DNA of 64,000 nucleotides from Maea johnstoni (lineage: Eukaryota > Annelida > Polychaeta > Spionida > Magelonidae). Shown piece after piece: positions 37,967 to 52,834 of the stretch. Position numbers and translations under genes: made by a program. Numbering within the stretch: position 1 is the first letter of the stretch; the number at the start of each line of letters is the position of its first letter. A model generated the notes under the pieces. That model was not told where the DNA came from. It did not search any database and saw only the letters and a list, made by a program, of their open reading frames with translations. Where the stretch lies: positions 29,953,727 to 30,017,726 of the forward strand of contig OZ012698.1 of the NCBI GenBank assembly GCA_963942565.1, given 5' to 3'.

Positions 37967-38162
37967 TGAAGAGCAACGCCATCGTTCCAGTCCGTACTGA
38001 AGTTTGTGATACCGCACTCAGGGATGACTGCCCGTATCCATGCCAACATCAGCTTCCTGGGTGGTACCTTGGCGCCACTCTTGCCGATCTGGTAGCGCAG
38101 GATGAGACGCCATATCAGGCCCATGATCAGCTTCAGATTGCCATTCACGATATCCTCATTTC
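37967..38162 (-). CDS. jbug: CH1 end and CH2 start (exon 2)
   Basis: Acceptor CCCTGCAG at 38163, donor GTAAGT at 37966-37961. It is 196 nt, phase 1 in and phase 2 out. It encodes NEDIVNGNLKLIMGLIWRLI (the highly conserved last helix of the filamin actin-binding CH1), the linker LRYQIGKSGAKVP, then CH2 from PRKLMLAWIRAVIPECGITN through FSTDWNDGVAL. The loop between CH1 and CH2 is short. Confidence 0.97.
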
Positions 38163-38169
38163 CTGCAGG

Positions 38170-38435
38170 GAAAAAGAGAAATCAAGGTCACTATTCTGTC
38201 AAAGTCACAAAATAAAAAAAATCAAGGTCATTATTTTGTCAGGGTCACATTAAGGGAAATCAAAGTCAATTATTTTGTTAAGGTCACAAAGAGAGAAATC
38301 AAGGACGGTCATTTATTTGTCAAGGTCAGAATTTGTTCCAGTGGTTCAAGGTCATTATCCCATCAATGTCACGTCATCATTATGTTAAAGTCAATATTCT
38401 TCCAATACAATCATATTGATAAGGTCATTATATGG
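38170..38435. repeat. Tandem repeat with TCAAGGTCA half-sites
   Basis: A degenerate repeat of about 35-60 bp units just upstream of exon 2 (intron 1). ATCAAGGTCA, GTCAAGGTCA, TTCAAGGTCA and related AAGGTCA forms occur near 38183, 38221, 38278, 38320, 38346 and 38419. TCAAGGTCA is the extended half-site bound by ERR, SF-1 and FTZ-F1-type nuclear receptors. Whether it is regulatory or only a repeat unit is unknown. Confidence 0.6.
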
Positions 38436-38538
38436 GAAATATTATCAAAATAATGAAGTTATTTTGTAATGGTAGTCATTTTGTGAAGTTTCCTTTTCTG
38501 TTACTGCCATTATACTATATAATGACAATGGAAATTAA

Positions 38539-38757
<219 letters not shown>

Positions 38758-39179
38758 TATATATATTCATATATTGTATATATATATACATGACTATTTC
38801 CAATGTCAGTATTTCAAAATGAATTGTAGGTGATACACAATTGAGGTGGATATGATCTGCCCTCTATTGTTAGATTTAGAAACTAATATATTCAATTCCA
38901 CCTGGTACCATTTAGTCAATGACAATGCATGGGTGCTCGATGTTGGAAATAATAAAATTTTAGGGTGTGCCCCATCCTTTTTCAAAGGAGTCCACAATAT
39001 AACAGAAGGATGTATTTTCTTATTGCGAAAAGGTAGAATATCTTTACACAATCTCATGGGAAATGTACTGAAGTGTAAATATTGAATTACTTGTTAAACA
39101 GCATTTTTATTTAGAAAATTGGGTGTCCTGATGCACGATCTGACATGAGGATTTTGGTTTCAAAATGATAGAGTAATGA

Positions 39180-39412
39180 TTAACCCAGTAATGTTCATTA
39201 AGCTGTCAAAAGCAGCCTCCCAATTTTGATGAAATCTTTCAGGCAAAAGAATACCTGGGAAAAGATTTGAAGGAGATATGTTGATCAGAACAATACCAAC
39301 AAATCTCCACCAATTAGTTCTTTGCAAGTTTATTAACAATTCCTAAATCATTGTCATGGTATCAAAATACAGAAAACAATCTCTGGATGAACTTATATAC
39401 ATGAATGAGATA
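39180..39412. mobile_element. TTAA-type MITE, family B
   Basis: TTAA-CCCAGTAATGTTCATTAAG at the left; the right end ATGAATGAGATAA is worn. Confidence 0.7.
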
Positions 39413-39598
39413 AATCATTCATGCCTGGACAAATATGAACCACAAATTCACAAAATATTCGTATTGGAGGAATGTTGTTGTTTAGTTATGACTTCTAATC
39501 AACTTTTCTTCTTTATCTATTCTTTTTAAAAAAATGCTTCAGCCATTTAGATATTACCAAAATAGTCATTTTGGGTACTACAGGCATGAATGGGTTAA
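39412..39598. mobile_element. TTAA-type MITE, family B (short, reverse)
   Basis: Starts ATCATTCATGCCTGG and ends CTACAGGCATGAATGGG-TTAA (39595-39598), directly abutting the previous copy. Confidence 0.75.
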
Positions 39599-39894
39599 AG
39601 TGTTAGGATGTACTTTTGATGACCACACCCAGCGGCAGCACTCCTGACTTCCTGCTTTCTTCCCACCCTTTTAATACAAAAACATACAAACACTACGGTT
39701 CCTCCAAACTGTATAACTGAGGCATCCTGACAAAGGCATTAGAATGACGTATGTGGAATTTGTAGAACTTGTATGTATTTGTTGTGCATGGCTAGTTCTT
39801 TAACATTGACTGCATGTATCTCAGAGTCCGACTAAAGGATATCATTATCTGCATGAAAAATCACTAAAGTCAACTCCCTGACTGTCTACCTGTC

Positions 39895-40257
<363 letters not shown>

Positions 40258-40560
40258 CAAAAATGAATAAATAAATATACCACTAAAGTGGCAAAGTGAA
40301 TAAAGTGCCTATTACACATTTCAAACACCAAACATTCAGAAAAAATTTCAATGATCAAACATCTCATATGACAATTATTAAACATTCAAAATAGTCTTCA
40401 AATACATACCAATTATAAACTGTGGTTAAGTCATTTGCATTTTTTTCAAGCAACTTGGGTGAGGATAATTATTATATCTAAGTGACTATATAAGATGCTA
40501 TAAGGCAAGACACAGTATCAAATGAAAATATTCTTACTTTCCACCATTGTAATCGAGATA

Positions 40561-41001
40561 CCGTATTCTTCCGATTAACCGCACGGTGCAGGTAGAGGTT
40601 GGGAAAATTTTCTTTAGAAGGGATGTTGGCAATCTTCCGTTTTACCGCACACCTCAATGATTGCCGATCGGAGAGTATTGGCCGTTATTGCACCTTTGTG
40701 CTCTCGCTGTTCAGTTTGCTTAGATGATTGCCACAACACTCCCGCATGTGAAAAGATTGTTAATTGGTCAATAGTACGATCATGCGGCAAATATGAACAG
40801 TGAGAGCACGAGGGAACTGCTGAAATTGCGGAATTCAGTGCTGGTTTGCAGACACGGCAAGAGGAAAGGTATGTGATTTCGCTTTTCTTACTTCTTCGGG
40901 GGGGAAGTTTTACAATTTTGCGCTGGCCATTCCCCCTCTAACCGTGAAAAATAGGCCCTGTGCGCTTATTCGGGCATGTGTGCTTAATCGGACAAATACG
41001 G
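40561..41001. mobile_element. TA-flanked MITE, CCGTATT termini
   Basis: 441 bp between TA duplications (40559-40560 and 41002-41003). Left end CCGTATTCTTCCGATTAACC; the right end, read inward on the other strand, is CCGTATTTGTCCGATTAAGC. The interior is GC-richer than the intron and non-coding. TA targets suggest a mariner/pogo-type element. A decayed relative is at 31450-31765. Confidence 0.82.
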
Positions 41002-41382
41002 TATACCAAGAAACCCCACAGAGATATGTGTTCATTGCCATGGGTTTTTCACTTGTGAAATATGAGCTCTGATCTATTCTGGAATATTTCTGCTTGAACA
41101 ACTGATAACAACGAATGAACTATTCGAAGCTGCATCCCTTTATTCAAATATTTCTTTAACCTGTTTGCTTCTGAACTACACATTCTAACAATTATGAACA
41201 TATACCAATCAAAGTAAATTTTGAAAATAATTAAAGAGGGATTATTTAACCCAAGATGAGCAAGGAATTTCAGTCAAATATGTCTCAATACATAACTTTA
41301 TAAAGAGACATCTCCATATGTGGACACAGTATAGACACCTCATCATGTGAAAGGGTTAACTTGTTTATGTTCTGAGTGTCCC

Positions 41383-41609
41383 TTAAACCCATTTATGCAT
41401 GTAGCACCAAAAAAAAGCCTGACTTCTTTTGTGATATCTCTCTAAGAAAAGTTCAGAAAATATTTGAAGGCGAATTGTTCATCAGAACTGTATCAACAAC
41501 TCTCCTCCAAGTATCTTCCAAATCCCTGCTTCATTTCAAAATTATCTTCAAAAATATGACAAGTCCAAACAACACTTGTCAAGTATATTTCTAAGCATGA
41601 AAGGGTTAA
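41383..41609. mobile_element. TTAA-type MITE, family B (well kept)
   Basis: TTAA at both ends (41383-41386 and 41606-41609); ACCCATTTATGCATGTAGC left, AAGCATGAAAGGG right. Confidence 0.87.
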
Positions 41610-41770
41610 AATGTCTGGAACACACATGGAGATACATGTATAGGGTATCGCCAGGAGCCTGAATAATGGTTAATTACCCCCTCCCCCCCCCCCCCCCCCC
41701 CCCACAAAGGTAAAAATGTGAATGCTTGAAAAGTAAAAAGAGTATCTCAGATTGGGGACAACGCTGGACA

Positions 41771-41872
<102 letters not shown>

Positions 41873-41995
41873 TATGATTACCTTTGTGTTCTTTCATTTT
41901 TTTCTAAATGTTGTTTGTTTGTATTTTTGACAGAAACATTTACCAAATATGTCACCCAAAATTCGGAAATATTAAAGGCTTTACTTTGGCCTAAG

Positions 41996-42195
41996 NNNNN
42001 NNNNNNNNNNNNNNNNNNNNNNNNNNNNNNNNNNNNNNNNNNNNNNNNNNNNNNNNNNNNNNNNNNNNNNNNNNNNNNNNNNNNNNNNNNNNNNNNNNNN
42101 NNNNNNNNNNNNNNNNNNNNNNNNNNNNNNNNNNNNNNNNNNNNNNNNNNNNNNNNNNNNNNNNNNNNNNNNNNNNNNNNNNNNNNNNNNNNNNN
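41996..42195. other. Assembly gap (200 N)
   Basis: Exactly 200 undetermined bases. A round number suggests a scaffold placeholder of unknown true size; it lies in intron 1. Confidence 1.
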
Positions 42196-42241
42196 TGGTA
42201 TACAGTAATTCTTCCTTCCCTCTGTCAGAGGCAAGGGAAAC

Positions 42242-42470
42242 TTAACCCTTCCAATGCTTCAGGCTACTTTCGCCGAAGCACAATGACGCAAAGATTTTTG
42301 AAAAACATTAAAAACCCTGTCATATTGGTATTCATTTGATAGCTCTCGCTGAGTACTCCCAGATGAGTACTCCCAGATGAGTACCCATATGCCAGGGTTT
42401 CAGTCATTTTTTTAGTTTTTTTGCATCATTTTGCATTGGCCAAATTAGCCACCAGCAGCATAAGTGTTGA
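42242..42470. mobile_element. TTAA-type MITE, family A
   Basis: TTAA-CCCTTCCAATGCTTCAGGC at the left, CAGCAGCATAAGTG at the right. Contains a 15-bp internal tandem duplication (AGATGAGTACTCCC). Confidence 0.82.
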
Positions 42471-42508
42471 CTATGGCCACTCATCTATGTCACTGAGTCA
42501 ATTAAGAA

Positions 42509-42825
42509 AGCTATGAGCAAGGTCTTGGCCAGGGGGTTATCTGGATGTCTTTTTGACACCCCTAACTCCCAGAAACCTCACATCAGGACACCCACGTATG
42601 TGAAGAATTCCTTAAAATGCCAATTTCAAGCAAACAATTGAATATTTTCATCTCAATATAATTGCAACAACACCAAATAAGGATATACCATGTCTCCATG
42701 AGTACATACATCTTAACGGTTATCATCTAAATATTAATTGTTGTCTCCCTTGAAACAAAGGTCACTCAAAAAAATTGAAATGGCAAATTTTGGGAACCCA
42801 GTTTCTAAATTATTTTTAACAGCCC
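42509..42825 (-). mobile_element. hAT-like MITE, older copy
   Basis: Reverse-oriented relative of 52521-52834. It starts CAAGGTCTTGGCCAGGGGGT, with GGATGTCTTTTTGACACCC following, and ends near 42822 with the other terminus (GGCAAATTTTGGGAACCC). Clearly more diverged than the 52-kb copy. Confidence 0.7.
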
Positions 42826-42859
42826 TGCACTAAGGGTAATCCACCTATTGGACTGTAGT

Positions 42860-44216
42860 AGGGTCTTGGCCAGGATATGAAAATGCCTGTCTAAAACAGT
42901 ATTCAAAAAAATGTCTGCCCGTCCATACATAGCTACTAAGCTCCTTCAAATCCTTATACCAACTACATTCAATAGCATATTGTATCAAAAAGAGTAATTT
43001 ATCCGCAGCTATGCGTTAGAGGATGGTTTGTTAGGAAGCAATATGGTTATTAAGACTCAAAAAAAGTAAAAATTGGAAATTCTTCATAGAAAATATCACT
43101 TGTCCAACAAAAGAGTTTTTCTGGAAACTGCCTGTCTAAAAGACAGACTGGACGGGTCTTGGCTAAATTCCTGGGCCATTGTAGTCCTAAGTTGACCTAC
43201 TTAAGGCCACCAGGCACTTTCTTGTAATTTACTTATACTTTCACTTTGCTAGTGCTACTCCCATACCAGTCAAGGAAGTGGTACTAGCATATCTGTGTGC
43301 AATACCCAGTAATAACGCCAAGAAGAATCCTATACAGAAGAAAGCTGTTTGTTTCCTGAGGGTGGAGCAGAGTTGTGTTTGTGGTTTATAGCATTACTCA
43401 TCTGATACTCCCTTATTGATATATATTCTATACCAACCTGCTCCTAGGTATCTAGATTTTCTGAAACCCCTCCTAAGTTCAGAGGGTTGGGTAACATTAA
43501 GAAGTATTAAGGGTTTGGTGCAGGGTCTTAGTCAGGATTTCAGAAATGCCTGTCCAAAACAGCAACTCCAAAATTTCTGCCCGTCCAGATTTAGCTACTC
43601 ATCTACTTCAAATCCTTATACCAACTACATTTAATAGCCTAATGTGTCAAAAAGGCAATTTACATTTTAGCTGTCTTTTAAAGATGGTTTGTTAGTCTTT
43701 GGTTATTACCCCGAAAAGTTCAAAATAGAAAATTCTTTATAGAAATTTTTGCCTGTCCCTTAAGGAGGTTTTTAGAAAACCGCCTGTCCAAAAGACAGAC
43801 AGGACGGGTCCTCCAAGGTTATTAGGGTTTGGTTTCCTTCCCTTTGGTATAAGCTAGTTTGGTGACTTCTCCCAGTCTTATGGTTAGTATCAAGGGTTTG
43901 GAGAACCCTCCAAGGTTTTTAAGGATTGAGTGTCTTCTAAGTATATAGGGTTGGGCTGCCAGTCTAAAACAGCAATTCCAAAAATTTTGAACGTCCAGAT
44001 TTAGCTTCAAATCAAATTTAAATCCTTATACCAACTACATTTAATAGCCTATTGTATCAAAATGGGCAATTTACACTTCAGCCATGTCATAGAATATTTG
44101 GTTATTACAGGGTCTCACAAAAGTCATAATTGGTAATTCTTCAAAGAAATTTTTGCCTGTCCAATAAGGAGGTTTTCAGGAAACTACCCGTCCAAAAGAA
44201 AGGCTGGATGGATCCT
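42860..44216 (+). mobile_element. Three related hAT-like MITE copies
   Basis: Copies at about 42860-43170, 43525-43816 and 43960-44216. Each has AAATGCCTGTCNAAAACAG or a similar phrase near its left end and CCAAAAGACAGACAGGACGG or similar near its right end, with GGTCTTAGTCAGGAT or GGTCTTGGCCAGGAT at the best left termini. They share termini with the element at 52521 but form a separate subfamily with a CCTGTCC/GGACGGG hairpin. Confidence 0.6.
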
Positions 44217-45360
44217 GGCTAATTCCTTGGCACCCCCACCCCATCCTGGCTAATTCCTTGCCACCCCCCCCCCCCCCCTCCCCCACCTCCCCTTGGTATA
44301 TACAGAGTTTGGTAACTACTCCTTAGTGGGGGTGGTACGCTACCCCGATAGCCTAGTGGTCTAACATAGTGCCACTGCTTGTTGTCTCTCAACACTGCCA
44401 CAGACCCCAGGCTGGAAGCATGCGAGAAAGTTGCCAGTGACTTAGGTTGAGGTCAGTACCTGTCTTGTCGTTGAATACAATACCAAATACCGATATCCAC
44501 TGGGAAAAAGTATTGCATTGTATTGCACTCTTATATCCCATAACTATATAAAATTTAATTAACTGCTACCTGGACCTCTCCGCAAAAAGGCGAATTGCAA
44601 TGTATTAATGAAATTCCAGAAGCTGACAGTGCCAAATTTAACAGAATTAGGTCCCTGTGATAATAGGAGGCATGCAGTATTGTTCACAAAGGGTTTGGTG
44701 CCTACTCCTGAGTCTTCAAGTAAACAGGGTTTATAGGGTTTAGGGTGCTCCTCATAGGTTTAAAGGTTGGGTGACTATCAAGTATGTGAGGGGGTTTGAC
44801 TACCATGCATTTTATGTATAAAGGGTTTGGTGTCTACTCTGAGTACAGGGTTCATATGAAGGGGTTCGGCTACCATCTTTGGTAAAAAGGTTTTGGTGCC
44901 TACTCCTTAGTTTTTCAGTAACAGGGCAACTCAAATGATTTTTGGGCATTATTCTTGGGCCTAATCCTAGGTAATATAGGGTTGGGCTAGTTTGATAAAG
45001 TTGGTTGCCCAGTGCCCACATAAAGTGTATAAGGTTGCATGATAGCTTCATGAGTCCCCATCTTAGCACTGTGATATAGAGTAGGGCTACCCCAATTTTT
45101 TCTTTAGTGAGTTTGGTGCATACTTTGTGTAAAGGATTCCATGACTTCTTCTTGGGTCCATATGTCATCTAGGTTTCCGATAGGGTTGGGCTGCCCCCCC
45201 CCCCCCCCCTTCCCACCCTTGTTTTATACAGTTGGGTGCATACCTGCTGGTGCACAGTGTTGTATGCCTCGTGGGATCAACTCTTGGTATGTAAGGGTGA
45301 ACTACCCCCATGGTTTGGTACCTTTTATTACATGTAAATGTCACAGTGTTCCACAATAAG
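43780..45360. repeat. Degenerate GGGTTTGGTG-type repeats
   Basis: Phrases such as AGGGTTTGGTGCCTACTCC, TATAGGGTTGGGCTGCC and AAGGGTTTGGTGTCTACTC recur about every 50-60 bases with heavy divergence, interrupted by a MITE and a SINE. It looks like an old eroded minisatellite. Confidence 0.5.
44338..44460 (+). mobile_element. tRNA-derived SINE remnant
   Basis: A-box-like CCCCGATAGCCTAGTGGTCT then GAGAAAGTTGCCAGTGACTT, matching the SINE at 18421-18660 in order and spacing. Confidence 0.55.
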
Positions 45361-45806
45361 GACTTCTTTATAGCAAAAATTGTTCCAGAAGGGCCCTAGG
45401 CCTAGATTTTAGGAGTTAGGGGACCAGGTTGCCTCAAGACAGAATATGCACAGGATATGTTTTGTCTTTATTATCAGGGATGTCAAATTCAACGTCCCTG
45501 ATATTGTACAAAAATACCACCCATTCTGCAGTTGAGGTTTAAGGAAATTCAAATCATTTTCCTTGGCCATAAAATATTTTTGGGGGACTGTAACCTAAGT
45601 TAAGGGTTTATTAATTTTAAATCAAGGGCCCAGCTGATATTCTTTAAGTTACAGTGGACCTCTCTGTAAAGTTGAGAAACATCTCCTTGGTAAAAGGATC
45701 TTTAGTGACTCTTATAAGTGACACATGTGCATGATCCTTATCAATGAGTGGTTGCCAGGCAATATCACAGTGGTTGCTAAGCAATATCACCATGTCTGGT
45801 TGATAG

Positions 45807-46030
45807 CCCCATTCATGCCCAAAGGTCGCCTTGACAGGTGTCTGCAGAACCTATAATATTTATGCAAATTAATTTAGAGATTGGCATAAATTTGTTAAAT
45901 ATTAAGGGAGGGTTGTTGATTGGGTTATGATCAGCACTTCTCTTTTAATCTATTTTTCTGAAATATCTTCTGGTCACAAAGATATCACCAAAATTGTCAG
46001 GACAGTCCTGTTTTTTACAGGTTAGAATGA
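45807..46030. mobile_element. Worn family B MITE
   Basis: Left CCCCATTCATGCCCAAAGG, with the family-specific ATATTAAGGGAGGGTTGTTG body. The right end is only CAGGTTAGAATGAG. Confidence 0.55.
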
Positions 46031-46591
46031 GTTCACGCATTCATTCACATCTGGAGTGTACAAGTAGTCTGACAACTGTGAACATAATATATCAAGTACA
46101 GTAATATTTTGAATAATATTTGAATAGAGATTGTTATATCCAATGGGATCAACAACTTCCAGTCAAATATTTCTGAAAAATATTGCTCTGTTATCAAGGT
46201 GTTTTCATAAGTGTCATGAATATCATGTCATGTGTACATACAAGTTGTGAGGGGTTTTTGAGTAAGACTGCAATAATGAATGGGTCAAAACAATAAGGTA
46301 AAGTCATTCTCTATGATTGGTAAAAAACCTAGATGAATAAAACCAGCTGGTCAACCTGAAGAGGCTGGCTGCGGCAAATAGCCCAAAAGTTGCATTCTGC
46401 ACATGTTGGTGCACAAGTTTCTCTGTAATGTAAATGATAAGAGAGCCCTCATTGGTCTGTCTCCTAGTGACGTCACATTAAGGCCAGATTCGAGAACCCT
46501 GGCATAGCCAGGCCTTCACTATATAGCGCATATAGTAATTGGTCATTCGCTACATATCCATTTTTTTAATCATCTAAGGTTAAAAACTTAC

Positions 46592-46892
46592 CAATGTTGA
46601 CGAGTCGCACGTTGTCGTTTTCGATGGCCCTTAGAGCTTTGATTACATTATCCAACTGTTGGTGTTGATTCACCGGTTTCCGGACGATACGTCCCATTTT
46701 CTTGTTCTGCAGAACAACAACAAGGTCGCACAACTTAACTCCATCGCATAAATCCTCTCTGAGATTATCTACGGTAGAATCCAGCGTCTTGAGATGTTCG
46801 TTCACCCAATTGGTAAAGGTATTCTGCTGGATGATGACCCATCTGGCATCCGGGCCCACGTTACTCACAGGAGCGGGGGCGTCCTCTTCCAT
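46592..46892 (-). CDS. jbug: First coding exon: start and CH1 domain (exon 1)
   Basis: ATG at 46892 in good context (GCAGCATGG). No ATG occurs in the roughly 340 nt upstream to the likely 5'UTR acceptor. The donor GTAAGT is at 46591-46586. It is 301 nt, ending in phase 1. The protein starts MEEDAPAPVSNVGPDARWVI and enters CH1 at about residue 20 with IQQNTFTNWVNEHLK, the filamin/actinin actin-binding site 1 motif (NTFTxWxNxHL). It continues NLREDLCDGVKLCDLVVVLQ and LDNVIKALRAIENDNVRLVN. CH1 and CH2 together bind F-actin. Exons 1-8 are collinear for 490 codons with consistent phases. The third CH domain downstream makes this jitterbug-type, not filamin A/B/C-type. Confidence 0.97.
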
Positions 46893-47071
46893 GCTGCTCG
46901 TAATTCCGACTCTGAACTTGTACGATGAGTTCTACGAGTATGACACTGGTTCTACGTGTAGTACTGTGTGAGCAAACCACAGGGAGCTGAACGTTTGATG
47001 TTGCTGATAATATTCAAAATATCAGTGAGCCTCCAATCCTTTAGTTACTGGTCCTTGCTGGTAGTCGAACC

Positions 47072-47167
<96 letters not shown>

Positions 47168-47233
47168 CGATCACAGCTCCACTGTATTGAGAATGTCTGT
47201 CTTTCTGAATTCTAGGCCTGATCAGACTTCTCC
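46893..47233 (-). other. jbug: 5' untranslated part of exon 1
   Basis: A strong acceptor (TTGTTCTCTTTTTGCAG) ends at 47234, so exon 1 probably begins at 47233 and carries 341 nt of leader. It contains a long ACT trinucleotide run and no ATG. Inferred from splice signals only. Confidence 0.6.
47072..47167. repeat. (ACT)n run in the probable 5'UTR
   Basis: About 32 perfect AGT units on the plus strand, ACT in the sense of the filamin-like gene, about 180 nt before the start codon. Confidence 0.97.
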
Positions 47234-47561
47234 CTGCAAAAAGAGAACAAAACCAGTGTAGTAAGTATACATTTGAGTGTGTTGACCTAGCGTGAGTGGG
47301 GACTGCAGTAAAGGGTGTTGCCTACCCACCCTTCCCGCTCTATTTACATTCACGACATTCGCCCTGCCCCACTAGCAGGACCTACATAGTAGTACAGTAG
47401 TACGAGAAGTCAATGAAATGGTTTACAAGAATCGTACAGCAACATACCGATGGTATGATCTTATAATGTCATTGATGATGGAACCATCGGAACTGTCAGA
47501 AATCTTGGAGATCCTACGTGGGCAAGTGTGACAGCGGAAGACCTAGCAGCTTTCGACTCAC

Positions 47562-47830
47562 CTTAATGGTAGCGAGGACATCGGTGGATGAATCACCTAC
47601 AGTTGACTGCCTGCCGCTGCATCGCTTGGTCTTCGTCCCACACGGAGACTGGCTTGCTTCAGCACAACAATGCCGCTCTCGCCACCTGCCGGGTAGGTGT
47701 GGAATTAAATTCACGCACTTTGCGTTTCAATTTTGTTGCGTTCGGAGCTTTGGTTTCTCACGGCAGGTGGCACCACCAGATGAACAACACCAAATGGGCG
47801 TGGTCCCTTGGCTCACGTTTTGAACGACTA
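47562..47830 (-). promoter_or_regulatory. jbug: Probable non-coding first exon and promoter
   Basis: A donor GTGAGT (47561-47556) follows CTACCATTAAG, which would splice to the acceptor at 47234. The stretch up to about 47830 is CpG- and GC-richer than anything within several kb, as expected for a promoter-proximal exon. The start site cannot be placed. A short open frame on either strand here is not convincing. Confidence 0.45.
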
Positions 47831-48703
47831 AAAATTAATTTTACAAACCCATTTTACACCCGTGAACAGACAATATCTGCGATAGTGCAAATATGACGGA
47901 CAATATAAAATTCAAATTTTCAAAAATAAGCACTTGCGAACAACAGAAAAAAAGGAAACAGTAGAAAATAAGATCATCCAGAATTCAGTCAAAAAACACT
48001 TGCGAACAGTAGAAAATAAAAACTTGCACGCTCTTAAAACTTCCGAGCAGGTAATGTGAAAACGAAAATAAAAACTTTGAGATCTCCAAAACAGCAAGAT
48101 ATAAGAACTTCTGTTGTGTGCAAGTTTTCATTTTCGGCTGCAGCAAGTCTTTTTAAAATTAATTCATTTTATTTACTTTTTCGGAAGTTTTTTTATTTGC
48201 TTGCCTGTCGTACACGACTATACCTTGACATATTAAAGATGTATATATCTCCAGTTTTAGGAGGGCAGATTAACATATGCAAACTATTTTCATTAAGTTA
48301 CAAAATGTCTCCCTGGCTAGATAGATACAATGTGAAAGATGAACAATACAAAGGAATTGTATCTGGGTGCGATATTCTATTAAAATTATTTTGAATTTTA
48401 CAATAACAATTTCTCTCAAGCAAGCCCCATATCCTCAATTATTTACCGGTGGCCTCTTCACAATTGCTCTGCGCTCAAATTGTATAACCACTCACTTCAT
48501 CTCTATAAGAAAGTGAGAAAAGTTTCAACTTCCAGAATATATAACTTCGGAATGATGAGAGAATTTTAAGTAAATGAGATATCCCTCCTTTCGTAATGCT
48601 CTAAGCTTTTAATATGCCACATTCGAGAAATCCGTTCACATTTCATACACCAAATTAGTTCAGACATAAACCCTACCTATTTTCCCGTTTCTCTTATCCT
48701 ATA
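47831..48703. other. Gene-free upstream region
   Basis: AT-rich. AAATAAGCACTTGCGAACA-like phrases repeat at 47925-48030. No gene supported. Confidence 0.5.
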
Positions 48704-50847
<2,144 letters not shown>

Positions 50848-51782
50848 CTAGAAAAGTACCCGTCCTACGGACGGTAACCATGAAATTTGTTTTTACGTCA
50901 AAAATATCAGGGCACCAAGGTATCCTTGCAACCACACACTTAGGGCTACCTAACCTATGGATCAATAATTCAAGAGGCTTGGTAAACATATATGCCATTG
51001 ATAGATAAGTTGTCAAACCGGTATTGGAAAGGTGGTGGTGGGGTGGTGTCCATTTATCATATCACTCATGACGAATTCTAATTATTTCTACTCAAAACAA
51101 TTTTCGTTTAGTAAGATCAATATAAAATACGACATACCATATGTCATTTACACCCGTCCTAATTTGGTTCTTCCTTTTAAAAGATATCATTTATGAATTT
51201 TTGTCATTCGGTATGATTTACAGACAACTTTTTAAAGCTAAGATTATTAATGGGGTAGGTTAGAGGAGGAAACTAATGCATTCTACACGAACTGTGATAT
51301 AACAATTCGTAGCTTTGCTTGCTTTCTCCTCTGCCATTTAGGGATACGTGGTGACGGGTGCCGTAGTAAACGGCGAACACCACCTACATACCCCTAGCCC
51401 CCATTGCCATTCTCATCACGCACCCCAACCTAATTGGAGTTGAAGAATGCCGTGAGAGAAAGCTCGCAATCGTTCACTGCGCTGTATTCTCTCTTGGCAA
51501 TAATGCAATTTCAATAAAACTGCAACACAGTAATCTGCTTAGCATAATTGGCCAACTAAACATTTGCAAGTTATTTGATTGAATAAATGTGGTCAGTTCA
51601 TATATAAATTTGTCAAAATCGTAAATAGTTTAAAACATTTATTGAAAGAAATATTCTTTATTTTACCAATTTGCGGAATTCAGTACTCTTTACACGTCTG
51701 TTGGTAACTTCCTATGTTGTTTTAAAGATGCCCATGAATATTAATTGACCTAAGTTCCGCAGGTTAGGTGCTAAATATAATC

Positions 51783-52149
<367 letters not shown>

Positions 52150-52520
52150 CGGGTATATATATATGTATGTATATGCTATCAATGAAATATTTTGGGAATA
52201 AAGTCCAGATACGAAAAAAAACGTGGAAAGAATGTGTATGAGTCGGCCAGTAAGCATTTTGGTATGATTCTACCCACAAATTATTTCCAAATGACACTTT
52301 TATGTGGATATCCTCCCCCTCCCCCCCCCCCCCAAAAAAATGATAAATAGATAAAAAAAAAGGGCTTTTCTTTGAGCTGCTACGCTATGATTGTTAAGGA
52401 AATGTAAAAACAATACTATTTCAATAATTGTTCAAGGAAAACATATTCCAAAGGAGGCACAATCTTCGTTCAAACACGGATTAATTCCAAGCATACCCAA
52501 AGTAAGGTATGGCCATGAGG

Positions 52521-52834
52521 CAAGGTCTTAGCCAGGATTTAGAAAGTGGGTGCCTAAAATTGGCAATTGTAAAATTTTTGGGCGTCCAAATTTTTAAGGG
52601 GGGCAACAATATATTCAAATTTCAACCATAAACTTGTATAAATTTATCAAACTAAGGCATGGTATCCTTATAGAATGTCAAGGGAATTATATGGAGATGA
52701 TAAAATTCAATTATATGCTTGAGATTGACATTTTAAGACATTTTTCACCAAGAAAAGTGGGTGTCCTGAGGGGTGCTTTTGAGGGGTTTGGGTGTCCAAA
52801 AAGACACCCAGACGCCCTGCTGGCTAAGACCATG
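52521..52834 (+). mobile_element. hAT-like MITE with 8-bp target duplication
   Basis: 314 bp. Termini CAAGGTCTTAGCCAG and, inverted, CATGGTCTTAGCCAG. Flanked by the perfect 8-bp repeat CCATGAGG (52513-52520 and 52835-52842); copy C has the equivalent empty site (CATGAGG-TGGTTC at about 50153). An 8-bp duplication with short CA-starting termini is typical of hAT elements. Non-coding. Confidence 0.92.

Noticed and set aside
37967-38148. Reading exon 2 as ending in Gln before the donor
   Set aside because: The last two bases CA join T of exon 3 to make His, which restores the frame; Gln is an artefact of reading into the intron.
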